A DNA stretch of 64,000 nucleotides from CAYULW01 sp964445815 (GTDB lineage: Bacteria > Bacteroidota > Bacteroidia > Flavobacteriales_E > Vicingaceae), in assembly GCA_964445815.1 (NCBI GenBank), contig CAYULW010000011.1, positions 24,212 to 88,211 of the forward strand, written 5' to 3'. Shown here piece after piece: positions 56,000 through 64,000 of the stretch. The notes under the pieces were generated by a model. It saw nothing but the letters and a program-made list of their open reading frames with translations, searched no databases and was not told where the DNA came from. Made by a program: the position numbers and the translations under genes. Within the stretch, counting starts at the first letter, position 1. Every line of letters starts with the position of its first letter.

Positions 56000-56030
56000 A
56001 AAAAAATGCCGCCAATGGCGGCATTTTTTT
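56000..56030. terminator. Bidirectional terminator between the methyltransferase and tRNA-Arg
   Basis: A perfect stem of aaaaaaatgccgcc with ggcggcattttttt around an AAT loop ends in T-runs on both strands. It terminates tRNA-Arg on the minus strand and could also serve the plus-strand gene. Confidence 0.9.
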
Positions 56031-56031
56031 G

Positions 56032-56105
56032 TGACTCCGGAAGGATTCGAACCCTCAACCAACAGAGCCGAAATCTGTTATTCTATCCAGTTGAACTACG
56101 GAGCC
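56032..56105 (-). tRNA. tRNA-Arg (TCG)
   Basis: A 74-nt cloverleaf: acceptor GGCTCCG with CGGAGTC (one G-T pair), anticodon stem ACAGA/TCTGT and anticodon TCG in the loop TTTCGGC, with discriminator A. The T-arm has GGTTCGAATCC. No CCA is encoded. Confidence 0.96.
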
Positions 56106-56148
56106 GTTGGGGAGGCAAATATACTATCTATGAAAACAATAAAAAGTG

Positions 56149-56156
56149 CAAATTTG
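56149..56156 (+). promoter_or_regulatory. Near-match -7 element before porZ
   Basis: CAAATTTG differs from TAnnTTTG only at the first base. It ends exactly 4 nt before the ATG at 56161, the spacing seen at four perfect elements in this window, and so favours that start. Confidence 0.4.
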
Positions 56157-56160
56157 TGTT

Positions 56161-58479
56161 ATGTTTAGAATGCTAAAAAAACCTATAACATTAATCGGCC
56201 TATTTATTGTTTGCCTGTCACTATTTGCACAATTAAAACCCATTGGCAGCTGGACCGATCACCTGCCCTATAATGAAGGCACATCGCTTACAACAGATGG
56301 AACCAATATATATGTCGGCACGACTACAGGCCTGTTTGTATACAATGAGGCAGATGGTTCAATTAGCCGATATTCTAAAGTAAATCGTCTTAATGGGATT
56401 GATGTGGGCAAATTAAAGTTTAACCCACATAATGGCGTTTTGGTTATTGTTTATTCTGATGGAAACATTGATCTTTTAAAAGGCAATCAAACAATTAATA
56501 TCCCTTTCATAAGCCAAAACAGCACAATAGTAGATAAAGGAATAAATGATATTCAATTCTTTAATGAAACAGCTCTTCTTTCATTCAACTTTGGAATAGT
56601 AGAGCTTAACACAGATAGAAACGAAATAAAAGACACTTATCGTTTTTTCATTAACAATAATAGTCTTGAAATCAACTCTGCCTACCTTTTTAACAATAGA
56701 TATTATGCTGCAACAAAATCAGGAATCTACTTTGCCAACTCAACAAGTAACCTCTTAGACCAAAATGCATGGAGTGAAATGACCGAAAAACAAGACGAAA
56801 ACATTAAAGCTGTTTTTGCGCTTAACAACACGCTCTACTTTGTTGTTGAGGAGGCTGCAAATGATAATGTTTATCGACTTTCAAACAACTCTTTGATCCA
56901 GGTTTCGGAAATTAACAATAAGAGGTTTGCCGGCTATCATCTTGAAGCAAATAAGCTTCACTGGTTTACTCATGGCGGCTATTTTGAATACAATAATAAT
57001 TTAGCTGTAGTTAATAGCATATCAAAGTCAGGTAATGGGTTTAAAGGGCTTGTAAAAAGCCACAATCACATTTACTTTTTAAATGGTTGGACTCCATTAG
57101 AACAATTTAAAAACAACAGCTTTGCAGCAGGGTTAAGACCAAACGGCCCTGAAGATAAAGATGTGACATCAATTGAGTCAAACAATGGTATACTTTGGAC
57201 TACAAATGGTGGGTTTGATGGCGCCTACAATAGTTCTTTCAGAACCATAGTGCTTAATCGTTTGAGGGATGGTAAATGGACAACTTATCGATCCGGGAAG
57301 CCTGCTGAGCTTCAAGATTTATTTGACCCGATGTCTGTTACCTTTGACCCCAATAAGGAAGGTACTGCATATATTGGAACTTTTGGAAGGGCATTAATCA
57401 AAGTAGATGAAAATCTCAACTTTCAAAAAATTGATGACTCTAATTCATCAATTCAACAAAGACAGGATGTTGTTTGGGACTGGACCGGAGTTCCTGATGT
57501 TGAATTTGACGAAAATGGAAACATGTGGGTTACTAACACGTACACAGAAAACTGTTTGTCTGCCAGAATAAATGGAAACTGGCAACGCTTTAATTTAGCA
57601 ATAAGAGATACACTTACAAATAGCACTGCGGTAACGGAGTTAATCATTACAGAGTCAGGAATTAAGTGGATTGCCATTCCACGAGCTAATCAGATTTTAG
57701 TTTTTGACGATAGAGGAACTTACAATAACCCTAACGATGATCGAAAAATTGTATTAACCTCACAACAAGGAAGAGGAAACCTTCCGGGAATCAAAGGAAT
57801 TACAATGGAAAAAGACCAAAAAGGACAAATCTGGATTGGAACATCAGACGGCTTGGTTGTATACTTTAGTCCTGATGATGTTTTTCAAAAGGGCAGAAGA
57901 GACGCACAGCGTATACTAATAGAAGGTTCAGAAAATGTCGAAGTTCTATTAGCAGGAACAGATATAAAAGACATTGCAGTAGACGGAGCAAACAGAAAAT
58001 GGATTGCAACAGAAAATTCAGGAGTATACCTCATTTCAGAAGATGGTGAAGAAACAATTCACCACTTTACAGAAGACAATAGTCCTCTTTTTTCAAATAC
58101 TGTTTTATCTATTGGTATAGATGATGAAACAGGAGAGGTTTACTTCGGAACCTCAAATGGTTTAATTTCATTTAGAGGAACAGCTACAGAGGGGGCAGAA
58201 GACTTTTCAGAAGTAAAGGTGTTTCCGAACCCTGTAAGAGAAAGCTACCAAGGCCCGATTGCAATCAGTGGATTGATCAACAACTCAACTGTAAAAATAA
58301 CTGACATTAACGGCTATTTAGTTAATGAGCTAAGATCAACAGGGGGACAAGCTGTGTGGGATGGTACCACGTTTAAAGGTGAAAGAGCTTCAACCGGCGT
58401 ATATTTCATTTTTAACAGTGCTAACAACTCTGAAGAATCACTAAAAACACACGTAGCAAAAGTGCTGTTAATTAATTGA
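56161..58479 (+). CDS. porZ: PorZ-like T9SS protein (two beta propellers plus sorting domain)
   Basis: From the ATG at 56161 the protein has 772 residues. A signal peptide (about 1-24, ending 'LFAQ') is followed by repeated propeller motifs ('TDGTNIYVGTTTGLFVYN' region, 'WIGTSDGLVVYFS', 'WIATENSGVYL') and a C-terminal T9SS-type domain ('VKVFPNPVRESYQGPIAIS', shortened). The PorZ family, known from Porphyromonas, has this layout and is found beside recO, as here. It works at the cell surface in type IX secretion, helping to attach cargo to anionic lipopolysaccharide. Confidence 0.85.
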   Translation: MFRMLKKPITLIGLFIVCLSLFAQLKPIGSWTDHLPYNEGTSLTTDGTNIYVGTTTGLFVYNEADGSISRYSKVNRLNGIDVGKLKFNPHNGVLVIVYSDGNIDLLKGNQTINIPFISQNSTIVDKGINDIQFFNETALLSFNFGIVELNTDRNEIKDTYRFFINNNSLEINSAYLFNNRYYAATKSGIYFANSTSNLLDQNAWSEMTEKQDENIKAVFALNNTLYFVVEEAANDNVYRLSNNSLIQVSEINNKRFAGYHLEANKLHWFTHGGYFEYNNNLAVVNSISKSGNGFKGLVKSHNHIYFLNGWTPLEQFKNNSFAAGLRPNGPEDKDVTSIESNNGILWTTNGGFDGAYNSSFRTIVLNRLRDGKWTTYRSGKPAELQDLFDPMSVTFDPNKEGTAYIGTFGRALIKVDENLNFQKIDDSNSSIQQRQDVVWDWTGVPDVEFDENGNMWVTNTYTENCLSARINGNWQRFNLAIRDTLTNSTAVTELIITESGIKWIAIPRANQILVFDDRGTYNNPNDDRKIVLTSQQGRGNLPGIKGITMEKDQKGQIWIGTSDGLVVYFSPDDVFQKGRRDAQRILIEGSENVEVLLAGTDIKDIAVDGANRKWIATENSGVYLISEDGEETIHHFTEDNSPLFSNTVLSIGIDDETGEVYFGTSNGLISFRGTATEGAEDFSEVKVFPNPVRESYQGPIAISGLINNSTVKITDINGYLVNELRSTGGQAVWDGTTFKGERASTGVYFIFNSANNSEESLKTHVAKVLLIN

Positions 58480-58480
58480 T

Positions 58481-59173
58481 ATGTACCTGTCTTCAGAAGC
58501 CATTGTACTTAACAGTATTAAGTATGGAGATCGTTCGATCATCACAAAGTTATACTGCAGAGAAGAAGGCATTATTTCCATAATTACCAACCGAAGTAAG
58601 TCGAAAAGAAATACTCAACACACCTACCTTCAACCATTTGCTTTACTTGAGGTCATCACCTCGTCAAACCGGAAGTCCAAAATCAAACGCCTAAAAGAAG
58701 CACGTTTTTCCAAAGGATACGCGCTTGATGACAACATTGTGAAAGGCACAATCCGACTTTTTATTGCCGAACTCATAAGCCGAGTTATTCATGAGGAAGA
58801 AAAGAACCCTCAGCTATTTGACTTTTTAAGAACAAAATCCATTGAGCTTAACAATATTGAGTCGTTTAAACAATTTCCTCTACTGTTTTTGGCAGGCTTT
58901 TGTACACCATTAGGGATAAAACCCAATCTTGAAAATGATGGGACTTTTTTTGACATGATCCATGCACACTTTAGCAATACGAGACCTGAGCACTCCCAGG
59001 TATTAGTTGGAAGAGATTGCCAGCTTTTTAGACGTGCTTTTATTAACGGGGAGCCTTTTGTTAGAAGTGAGAGGAAAGAAGTTCTCCTTTTTTTATTGAA
59101 TTACATCAAAAACCAATTCGGACAAGATTTTAAACTGAAAAGCTTTGAGGTACTTGAAGCCGTTTTTGAATAA
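58481..59173 (+). CDS. recO: DNA repair protein RecO
   Basis: A 230-residue protein with the N-terminal OB-fold typical of RecO ('AIVLNSIKYGDRSIITKLY', shortened) and a C-terminal helical domain with 'LLFLAGFCTPLGIKPNL'. RecO helps load RecA onto single-stranded DNA in the RecFOR pathway. Its start lies 1 nt after the porZ stop, so the two genes are co-transcribed. No zinc-binding Cys cluster is evident. Confidence 0.9.
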   Translation: MYLSSEAIVLNSIKYGDRSIITKLYCREEGIISIITNRSKSKRNTQHTYLQPFALLEVITSSNRKSKIKRLKEARFSKGYALDDNIVKGTIRLFIAELISRVIHEEEKNPQLFDFLRTKSIELNNIESFKQFPLLFLAGFCTPLGIKPNLENDGTFFDMIHAHFSNTRPEHSQVLVGRDCQLFRRAFINGEPFVRSERKEVLLFLLNYIKNQFGQDFKLKSFEVLEAVFE

Positions 59174-59183
59174 ACAAACTGGG

Positions 59184-60182
59184 TTAGTCTTTGAGTATTG
59201 ATGTTCTCATTATGGCTTCCAGTTCTCTTAAGTATTCTCTTTTATTGAATTTAGGAGCGTATACAAAGCCATCTAAATGGACTGCTTTATTGTTTTCTTC
59301 ATCAACAAAGACAAAGTGCAAAAATGGCCCGCCCATAAAGTCATTTTTCATATTCCAAAGACCCCTATATTCTTTTGCATAGACCCCATTTAAGTTTAGC
59401 TCTTTGATGTGTAAGGAGTAGTCTTCAAAAACGGCCATGTAAGAATTTTCCCTAAAGCCTTCTATATGATTTTTAGTAAACTTATTTCGGCTCTTGGTGA
59501 CTGCCGATGAAGAAAAAACACTATCCGTAGTATATGGCTCTATATATATAGACAAACCTTGAATAACTTGGTGCTGTCCGACCTGTTTTTCTTTCTTTAT
59601 CCATAATCCGTTTTCGGTTTCAAGCATTTTTACAAAACCGGAAGGAATGGTTAAAGATAGTCCTGCTTTTTCTTTTATTCTTGCTTCTATATCAGACAGG
59701 CATTTTGTTTTAAACTGTCGTTTTAGTCGGGAAATTTCTTCTTCATTAAAATAGTCACGAATCGTTTGTTTGTTTTTGGACAAGATTCTTGCTATTGTTT
59801 GCTGATCTTGTGCACTAATCTTAATCAGCAACTGGTCTTTTGCCCATGCATCACGAACTATTTGTACACCTTTTTTTGATGCTTTTTTTACATCTAACTT
59901 TAGAATATTTCTACTCCTTTTTAAAATCGACTTAAACCCCTTAGGACTAACTGTTGCTACTCTAAATTGAGGCTCTTTTTGTGGCATACCAAGTAATGAC
60001 TCATAGAAAATGGCTTGTAGTTTTTCTCCAACCACGCCATTCTCAAGACTGGTATCTACTACAACCAGCACTTCTCCATACTTACCTGAACTCGAAGGCA
60101 GAGCGGAGTTGCTTCCTTCATGTTTACATGAAAGCAAAAACAAAGAAATACAGAACAACCCTATTAAATATAACTTAGTCAT
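59184..60182 (-). CDS. DUF4837 lipoprotein
   Basis: A 332-residue protein with a lipoprotein signal peptide: hydrophobic 'LFCISLFLLSC' with the lipobox Cys near position 19. The rest matches the Bacteroidota DUF4837 family, a conserved lipoprotein without an assigned function. Its ATG overlaps the stop of the transglycosylase gene as TAATG, so the two are translationally coupled, and a link to cell-wall or envelope maintenance is plausible. Confidence 0.85.
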   Translation of the reverse strand: MTKLYLIGLFCISLFLLSCKHEGSNSALPSSSGKYGEVLVVVDTSLENGVVGEKLQAIFYESLLGMPQKEPQFRVATVSPKGFKSILKRSRNILKLDVKKASKKGVQIVRDAWAKDQLLIKISAQDQQTIARILSKNKQTIRDYFNEEEISRLKRQFKTKCLSDIEARIKEKAGLSLTIPSGFVKMLETENGLWIKKEKQVGQHQVIQGLSIYIEPYTTDSVFSSSAVTKSRNKFTKNHIEGFRENSYMAVFEDYSLHIKELNLNGVYAKEYRGLWNMKNDFMGGPFLHFVFVDEENNKAVHLDGFVYAPKFNKREYLRELEAIMRTSILKD

Positions 60183-61660
60183 TAACCTATAGCCCTTATT
60201 CGTACTTGCATTCCCGGTTTCAATCTCCTAAAGTTAAGATGTCCATTTAAACGTTTTAGTTCTGCTACAGTTGCATCCTCATACAATTTAGCAATGTCCC
60301 AAAGTGTATCTCCGCTTCTAACAACGTGAACTTGGTATTTACCATTTGCTTTTAGTGTTGGTTTAGCTTGTGGTTTTGAGCTTATTTTTTGAACGCTGCC
60401 TTTATCTGCATAGATTACAAGTTTTTCGCCCGGTTTTAAACGTGTATTTCTTTTATTGTTCCACGCCATAATTTCAGAAACCCTACAATTGTAACGCTCC
60501 GCGATATAACCTAAAAATTCTCCCCTTTTCACCACATGTTCTTGCATTAAGGGTTCTCGCGGCTTTTCTTTACCGGCTATACTGTCTGCAACCTCCTTTC
60601 TTCTCATGTCTGCATAAATCGCTTCTTCATTGGCCAAATACAAGCCCACTTTAGCCATCGGTAAACACAAGGTTTGTCCCTCTTTTTTCTCAGGAATATA
60701 GTCCATGCGATACATTGGATTTAAAAAACGAACCTTTTCTATTGGCAGTTCCACATAATTAGCCACTTGCTCAAGGCTCATTGCTTTATAAATTTTAATC
60801 GTATCTGTCAAAAAAGCATAACTGTGATTTACTTTAGCATTTATCAAGTGATCCTTATGGTGGTTCATGATATAGTTAACCGCAATGAATGCCGGAACAT
60901 ATCCTCTTGTTTCTCTGGGTAAATATTGTCTTATTTCCCAATACGTTTTTTTTCCTCCGGAACGTCTTATGGCTTTATTGACATTACCGGGTCCGCTATT
61001 GTATGCGGCTAAAACCAAGTGCCAGTCGTTATACAATACATAGAGGTCTTTTAAGTACTCACAGGCTGCCACAGTAGACTTATAGGGATCCATCCTATCG
61101 TCTTGATAAGAGTTTACTTCCAAGCCATACATTTTTCCCGTACGATACATAAATTGCCACAACCCCTGTGCTCCAACTCTGGACTTTGCTACCGGACTAA
61201 GAGCCGATTCAACAACAGCCAGATGCTTAAGTTCAAGAGGCAAATCGTATTTATCTAATACCTCTTCAAACAAAGGATAATAAATTGGAGAAAGACCTAT
61301 AGCTTTACTTACAACTGGGCGTCTTTTAACCGCATATAAATTAATAAATGCCTTCACATATTCATTATAATCAAGCTGTATCGGTGTTAATGAGTTGAGG
61401 TGTTGCAAGCGAAGACTCAATACAGAGTCATCCAAACTTGTAGCCAAAAATGAAGAATCTACATGGCTTGAGTCTAAGTCTACACCCAAAGACTCGAAAT
61501 AAGTTGAGGCCATTAGGCTATCGATCATTTTTAAAATTGCGTTATCGGAAGCAATAACATATGACGTGTCTTTTGTTTTTGTCTCTGATGCGTTTGCTAG
61601 TACAGCTTGACTGAAAAGTAGGATTACAAATAGAGTGAGACTAGGTTTCATTAATTTCAT
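60182..61660 (-). CDS. mltD: MltD-like lytic transglycosylase with two LysM domains
   Basis: About 492 residues from the ATG at 61660; an ATG at 61651 is also possible and a TTG at 61672 is less likely. A signal peptide is followed by an SLT domain with the catalytic Glu in 'AVVESALSPVAKS' and the motif 'GLWQFMYRTGKMYGL'. Two LysM domains lie at about 376-425 and 446-492 ('HVVKRGEFLGYIAERY' and 'HVVRSGDTLWDIAKLY'). It cleaves peptidoglycan glycan chains in the periplasm. Coupling to the DUF4837 gene downstream suggests a shared envelope role. Confidence 0.9.
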   Translation of the reverse strand: MKLMKPSLTLFVILLFSQAVLANASETKTKDTSYVIASDNAILKMIDSLMASTYFESLGVDLDSSHVDSSFLATSLDDSVLSLRLQHLNSLTPIQLDYNEYVKAFINLYAVKRRPVVSKAIGLSPIYYPLFEEVLDKYDLPLELKHLAVVESALSPVAKSRVGAQGLWQFMYRTGKMYGLEVNSYQDDRMDPYKSTVAACEYLKDLYVLYNDWHLVLAAYNSGPGNVNKAIRRSGGKKTYWEIRQYLPRETRGYVPAFIAVNYIMNHHKDHLINAKVNHSYAFLTDTIKIYKAMSLEQVANYVELPIEKVRFLNPMYRMDYIPEKKEGQTLCLPMAKVGLYLANEEAIYADMRRKEVADSIAGKEKPREPLMQEHVVKRGEFLGYIAERYNCRVSEIMAWNNKRNTRLKPGEKLVIYADKGSVQKISSKPQAKPTLKANGKYQVHVVRSGDTLWDIAKLYEDATVAELKRLNGHLNFRRLKPGMQVRIRAIG

Positions 61661-61744
61661 TTTATTCAACAATTTCCTGTTGTGATATTAACGAAGTTCA
61701 TGAATATAAAGGCTTTTCACTTTTAGTTGAAACGCTTTTTTCAA

Positions 61745-63172
61745 CTAAAAATTGTTAATGAGATAACTCGAAAAACCAAGTAAATCCTTTTCGCAATAAG
61801 GAGCCGCCATCAATTGAATGCCGAAAGGCATGTCTTCTTTTGTTCTGCCCATTGGCAATGAAACTGCAGGAATTCCGGATAAGTTGGCTTGAACTGTAAA
61901 AATATCCTCTAAGTACATTTTTATTGGATCTTGATTTTGAGCCCCAATATCAAAGGCTGAATGGGGGGTTGTTGGTGAGAGAATAAAATCATATTGACTA
62001 AGTATTTCTTCCGTTCTTTGCTTAATCAGCCTTCTCACTTTTTGCCCTTTTGAATAATAGGCATCATAATAACCTGCGCTAAGCACATATGTGCCGAGCA
62101 TTATCCTTCGCTTGACTTCCGGACCAAAGCCTTCTGACCTTGATCTTAAGTATGTGCTTTCAAGATCATTAGCATTGGGGCTTCTGTATCCGAAATGTAC
62201 GCCATCATATCTTGCTAAATTGGAAGATGCTTCTGCCGTAGTTAATACATAGTAACATGGAACCATTTGCTCCAAAAAACTAAAATCAACTTCTTCCACT
62301 TCATGACCCTCGTGCCTCAACTGATCTATAATAGAAATTGTTTTATTCTTTATCTCGGGGTCCAAGCCTTCATGCTCAACATAACAAGATAAGTAGGCTA
62401 TTTTTCTTTTTCCAGGTGATTTATTCAAGCCTTCTGTATATTGTTCTACCTTTTTTTGGCTTAGAGTAGAATCGTATTCATCAGAGCCCGCTATAACCTC
62501 AAGAATACTTGCTGCTGTTTGGGTATCGTTTGTAAATGTTCCAATTTGGTCAAACGAGCTTGCATATGCAATAAGACCGTGTCTAGAAACCCTTCCATAG
62601 GTTGGTTTAAAACCAACGTTTCCACAAAAGGAGGCTGGTTGACGAATGGAGCCACCAGTGTCAGACCCCAATGCCGCTAAACATAATCCGGCAGAAACAG
62701 AGGCAGCAGCACCACCACTTGAACCACCTGGAACCTTTGCTGGGTTATTAGGGTTTTTTACCGCTCCAAAAAATGAATTCTCATTAGAGCTACCCATCGC
62801 AAATTCATCACAGTTTGTTCGGCCAACAATAATGGCATCTTCATTTAAGAGTCGCTCAACAACTGTTGAAGAGTAAAGCGATTCAAACCCTTCTAATATT
62901 TTTGATGAGGCTGAAACTTTATGGCCTTTATAGCAAATATTATCTTTTATTGAAACAACCAAACCAGCCAACTTTCCTGCTGAATTTGAAGTTAGTTTGG
63001 CATCCACCTCTTCTGCTTTTTGCAATGCCGAAGTTTTAAAAAGCTCCAGAAAGATATTTAAGTCTTCTGCTTTTTCTGCCTTTTGAATGTAGTTGTTTAC
63101 AAGTTGGACGCAAGAAATGACACCTTGATTCAAATCAGACTGTATCTCTGATAAAGATCGATAGTTTTTCAA
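61745..63172 (-). CDS. gatA: Asp/Glu-tRNA amidotransferase subunit A
   Basis: A 475-residue amidase. The Ser-Ser-Lys triad is visible: Lys76 in 'VSIKDNICYKG', Ser151 in 'PGGSSGGAAA' and Ser175 in 'DTGGSIRQPA'. With GatB and GatC it forms Gln-tRNA from misacylated Glu-tRNA. gatB and gatC are not in this window. The start is TTG at 63172 and the length fits. tatA lies 11 nt upstream on the same strand. Confidence 0.95.
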   Translation of the reverse strand: MKNYRSLSEIQSDLNQGVISCVQLVNNYIQKAEKAEDLNIFLELFKTSALQKAEEVDAKLTSNSAGKLAGLVVSIKDNICYKGHKVSASSKILEGFESLYSSTVVERLLNEDAIIVGRTNCDEFAMGSSNENSFFGAVKNPNNPAKVPGGSSGGAAASVSAGLCLAALGSDTGGSIRQPASFCGNVGFKPTYGRVSRHGLIAYASSFDQIGTFTNDTQTAASILEVIAGSDEYDSTLSQKKVEQYTEGLNKSPGKRKIAYLSCYVEHEGLDPEIKNKTISIIDQLRHEGHEVEEVDFSFLEQMVPCYYVLTTAEASSNLARYDGVHFGYRSPNANDLESTYLRSRSEGFGPEVKRRIMLGTYVLSAGYYDAYYSKGQKVRRLIKQRTEEILSQYDFILSPTTPHSAFDIGAQNQDPIKMYLEDIFTVQANLSGIPAVSLPMGRTKEDMPFGIQLMAAPYCEKDLLGFSSYLINNF

Positions 63173-63183
63173 TTGTAAGCGCT

Positions 63184-63369
63184 TTATTGTTTTTCTTCTT
63201 CTTTTTCCTCCTTGTTGGTGGCATCCTTAAACTCTTTAATGCCTTTGCCAACGCCTTTCATTAATTCCGGTATTTTTTTTGCACCGAATAATAGAACAAG
63301 AACAACAACAATCAAAATAATCTGTGGAGCGCCGATCATACCCGCTTCAAACAGTATGGAATTAGTCAT
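63184..63369 (-). CDS. tatA: Twin-arginine translocase subunit TatA/E
   Basis: A 61-residue protein with one N-terminal membrane helix (about 11-28), the hinge 'FGAKKIPELMKGVGKGI' and a Glu/Lys-rich tail. TatA oligomers form the pore of Tat export. It is 11 nt upstream of gatA on the same strand. A perfect TAnnTTTG lies 17 nt before its ATG. Confidence 0.93.
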   Translation of the reverse strand: MTNSILFEAGMIGAPQIILIVVVLVLLFGAKKIPELMKGVGKGIKEFKDATNKEEKEEEKQ

Positions 63370-63386
63370 TTGCTACGATTTTAACA

Positions 63387-63394
63387 CAAAATTA
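63387..63394 (-). promoter_or_regulatory. -7 element for tatA-gatA
   Basis: The minus strand reads TAATTTTG, matching TAnnTTTG, 17 nt before the tatA ATG at 63369. Confidence 0.5.
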
Positions 63395-63434
63395 GTCAAT
63401 ATTAATTCATTAGTTGTTAAGGCTATCGATTAGC

Positions 63435-63442
63435 TAAATTTG
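63435..63442 (+). promoter_or_regulatory. -7 element placed for a leaderless oxidoreductase mRNA
   Basis: TAAATTTG matches TAnnTTTG with exactly 4 nt before the ATG at 63447. A TTG at 63414-63416, 18 nt upstream, could be the -33 box. Confidence 0.55.
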
Positions 63443-63446
63443 AGCC

Positions 63447-64000
63447 ATGGAAAGAGTTGATTACCTCATCGTAGGACAGGGTATTGCCGGAACATTTTTA
63501 GCACATGGCTTGAATCAAAAAAACTTAAGCTTTAAAGTAGTTGATAAAGGATATAAGCATGGGTCTTCTCATGTTGCTGCAGGAATAATTAACCCCTTAG
63601 TTCTTAAAAGGCTTACAAAAACGTGGAGAGTGAACGATTTTGTTGAATACAATAAACTATTTTACCCGAAACTAAACCGGTTTCTATCAAAAAAGGTTCA
63701 CAAGCCCATCTCGCTATTTAAGCTTATTTCTTCTGATGATGAAAGTACTTTTTGGAAAAAAAGGTCTAAAGAAGACGAGTTAGATGATTATATAAATGAA
63801 GGCCTATCGAAAGCTAAGCTGCCTAATGTTTTTACAGAGCCTTTTTTTGTAGGTAAAGTGAAACACACTTCATGGGTTGATATCAAGCGATTGCTTTCGG
63901 AGTATCGACTTTATTTAAAAGCAAACGACAAGCTTATACAGGAGTCTTTTGACTATAGTGCTTTAGAATTTAAAAAAGACAGGCTTTTATACCATGGTGT
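63447..64000 (+). CDS. FAD-dependent amine/amino-acid oxidase-like protein (3' truncated)
   Basis: The first 184 residues are present and the gene runs past the window edge. The N-terminus 'DYLIVGQGIAGTFLA' is the FAD-binding G-x-G-x-x-G motif, and 'HGSSHVAAGIINPLVLKR' is typical of the DAO family of FAD oxidoreductases found in Bacteroidota. The substrate is unknown. It is divergent from tatA and is predicted to be leaderless. Confidence 0.8.
   Translation, partial: MERVDYLIVGQGIAGTFLAHGLNQKNLSFKVVDKGYKHGSSHVAAGIINPLVLKRLTKTWRVNDFVEYNKLFYPKLNRFLSKKVHKPISLFKLISSDDESTFWKKRSKEDELDDYINEGLSKAKLPNVFTEPFFVGKVKHTSWVDIKRLLSEYRLYLKANDKLIQESFDYSALEFKKDRLLYHG

Noticed and set aside
55962..56168. 68-residue plus-strand frame over the tRNA-Arg gene
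   Set aside because: It is the antisense translation of tRNA-Arg and its terminator, a common artefact; nothing protein-like lies outside the tRNA.
1..64000. CRISPR arrays, insertion sequences or prophage genes
   Set aside because: No spaced direct repeats and no transposase, integrase or phage structural genes were recognised.

Overview
The window is a gene-dense, AT-rich chromosomal segment of a member of the Bacteroidota, most likely Flavobacteriales. The evidence is: several secreted proteins with type IX secretion (T9SS) C-terminal sorting domains, a PorZ-like gene next to recO, a DUF4175/YbeY/MnmG block, a YbeY whose third metal ligand is Asp, weak or absent Shine-Dalgarno sequences, and repeated matches to the Bacteroidota -7 promoter element TAnnTTTG. 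No insertion sequence, prophage or CRISPR array is visible.

Layout. 1-5.3 kb: the 3' end of hemW, a small outer-membrane barrel, the kynurenine-branch enzymes 3-hydroxyanthranilate dioxygenase and ACMS decarboxylase, an SDR with altered catalytic residues, a GNAT, a DinB-like protein and a TetR regulator. 5.4-14.6 kb: a tightly overlapping operon (nucleotidyltransferase, B12-type radical SAM, SGNH hydrolase, FkbM methyltransferase, SGNH hydrolase, GNAT), then an opposing methyltransferase/radical-SAM pair and another methyltransferase. 14.6-21.4 kb: an arylsulfotransferase-like protein, a giant duplicated LamG-type T9SS cargo and a TPR/LuxR-type membrane regulator. 21.5-35.7 kb: a third B12 radical SAM with a methyltransferase, a Wzz-like protein, a polytopic polymerase-like protein, a T9SS cargo, and a divergent glycan locus in which two O-antigen-ligase/TPR fusions surround a SPASM radical SAM, a GT4 and a GT39-like protein. 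Together 5.4-35.7 kb looks like a cell-surface glycan or lipid biosynthesis region of unknown product.

35.7-45 kb: an ALDH7-type dehydrogenase, then a cassette-like insertion with a 1194-residue SEC-C/PD-(D/E)xK protein. This gene carries an in-frame TAG within its nuclease-like C-terminus. It is bounded by inverted 13-mers, with a 22-bp palindrome on one side and a long mismatched hairpin on the other. A small membrane protein, an Asp/Asn-hydroxylase-like protein, an SGNH protein and an SQR-like flavoprotein follow.

45-64 kb: mostly housekeeping. It holds pabA/trpG, tRNA-Cys, folB, gltX, an RlmI-like methyltransferase, DUF4175, an HATPase, ybeY, mnmG flanked by two parS-type sites, a methyltransferase, tRNA-Arg, porZ, recO, DUF4837, mltD-like, gatA, tatA and a partial FAD oxidoreductase. 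The parS sites suggest proximity to the chromosome origin, though no oriC is visible here.

The strongest leads are the interrupted SEC-C/nuclease cassette, the parS pair, a set of promoters in which TAnnTTTG lies exactly 4 nt before the start codon (predicting leaderless mRNAs), and the radical-SAM-rich surface cluster.
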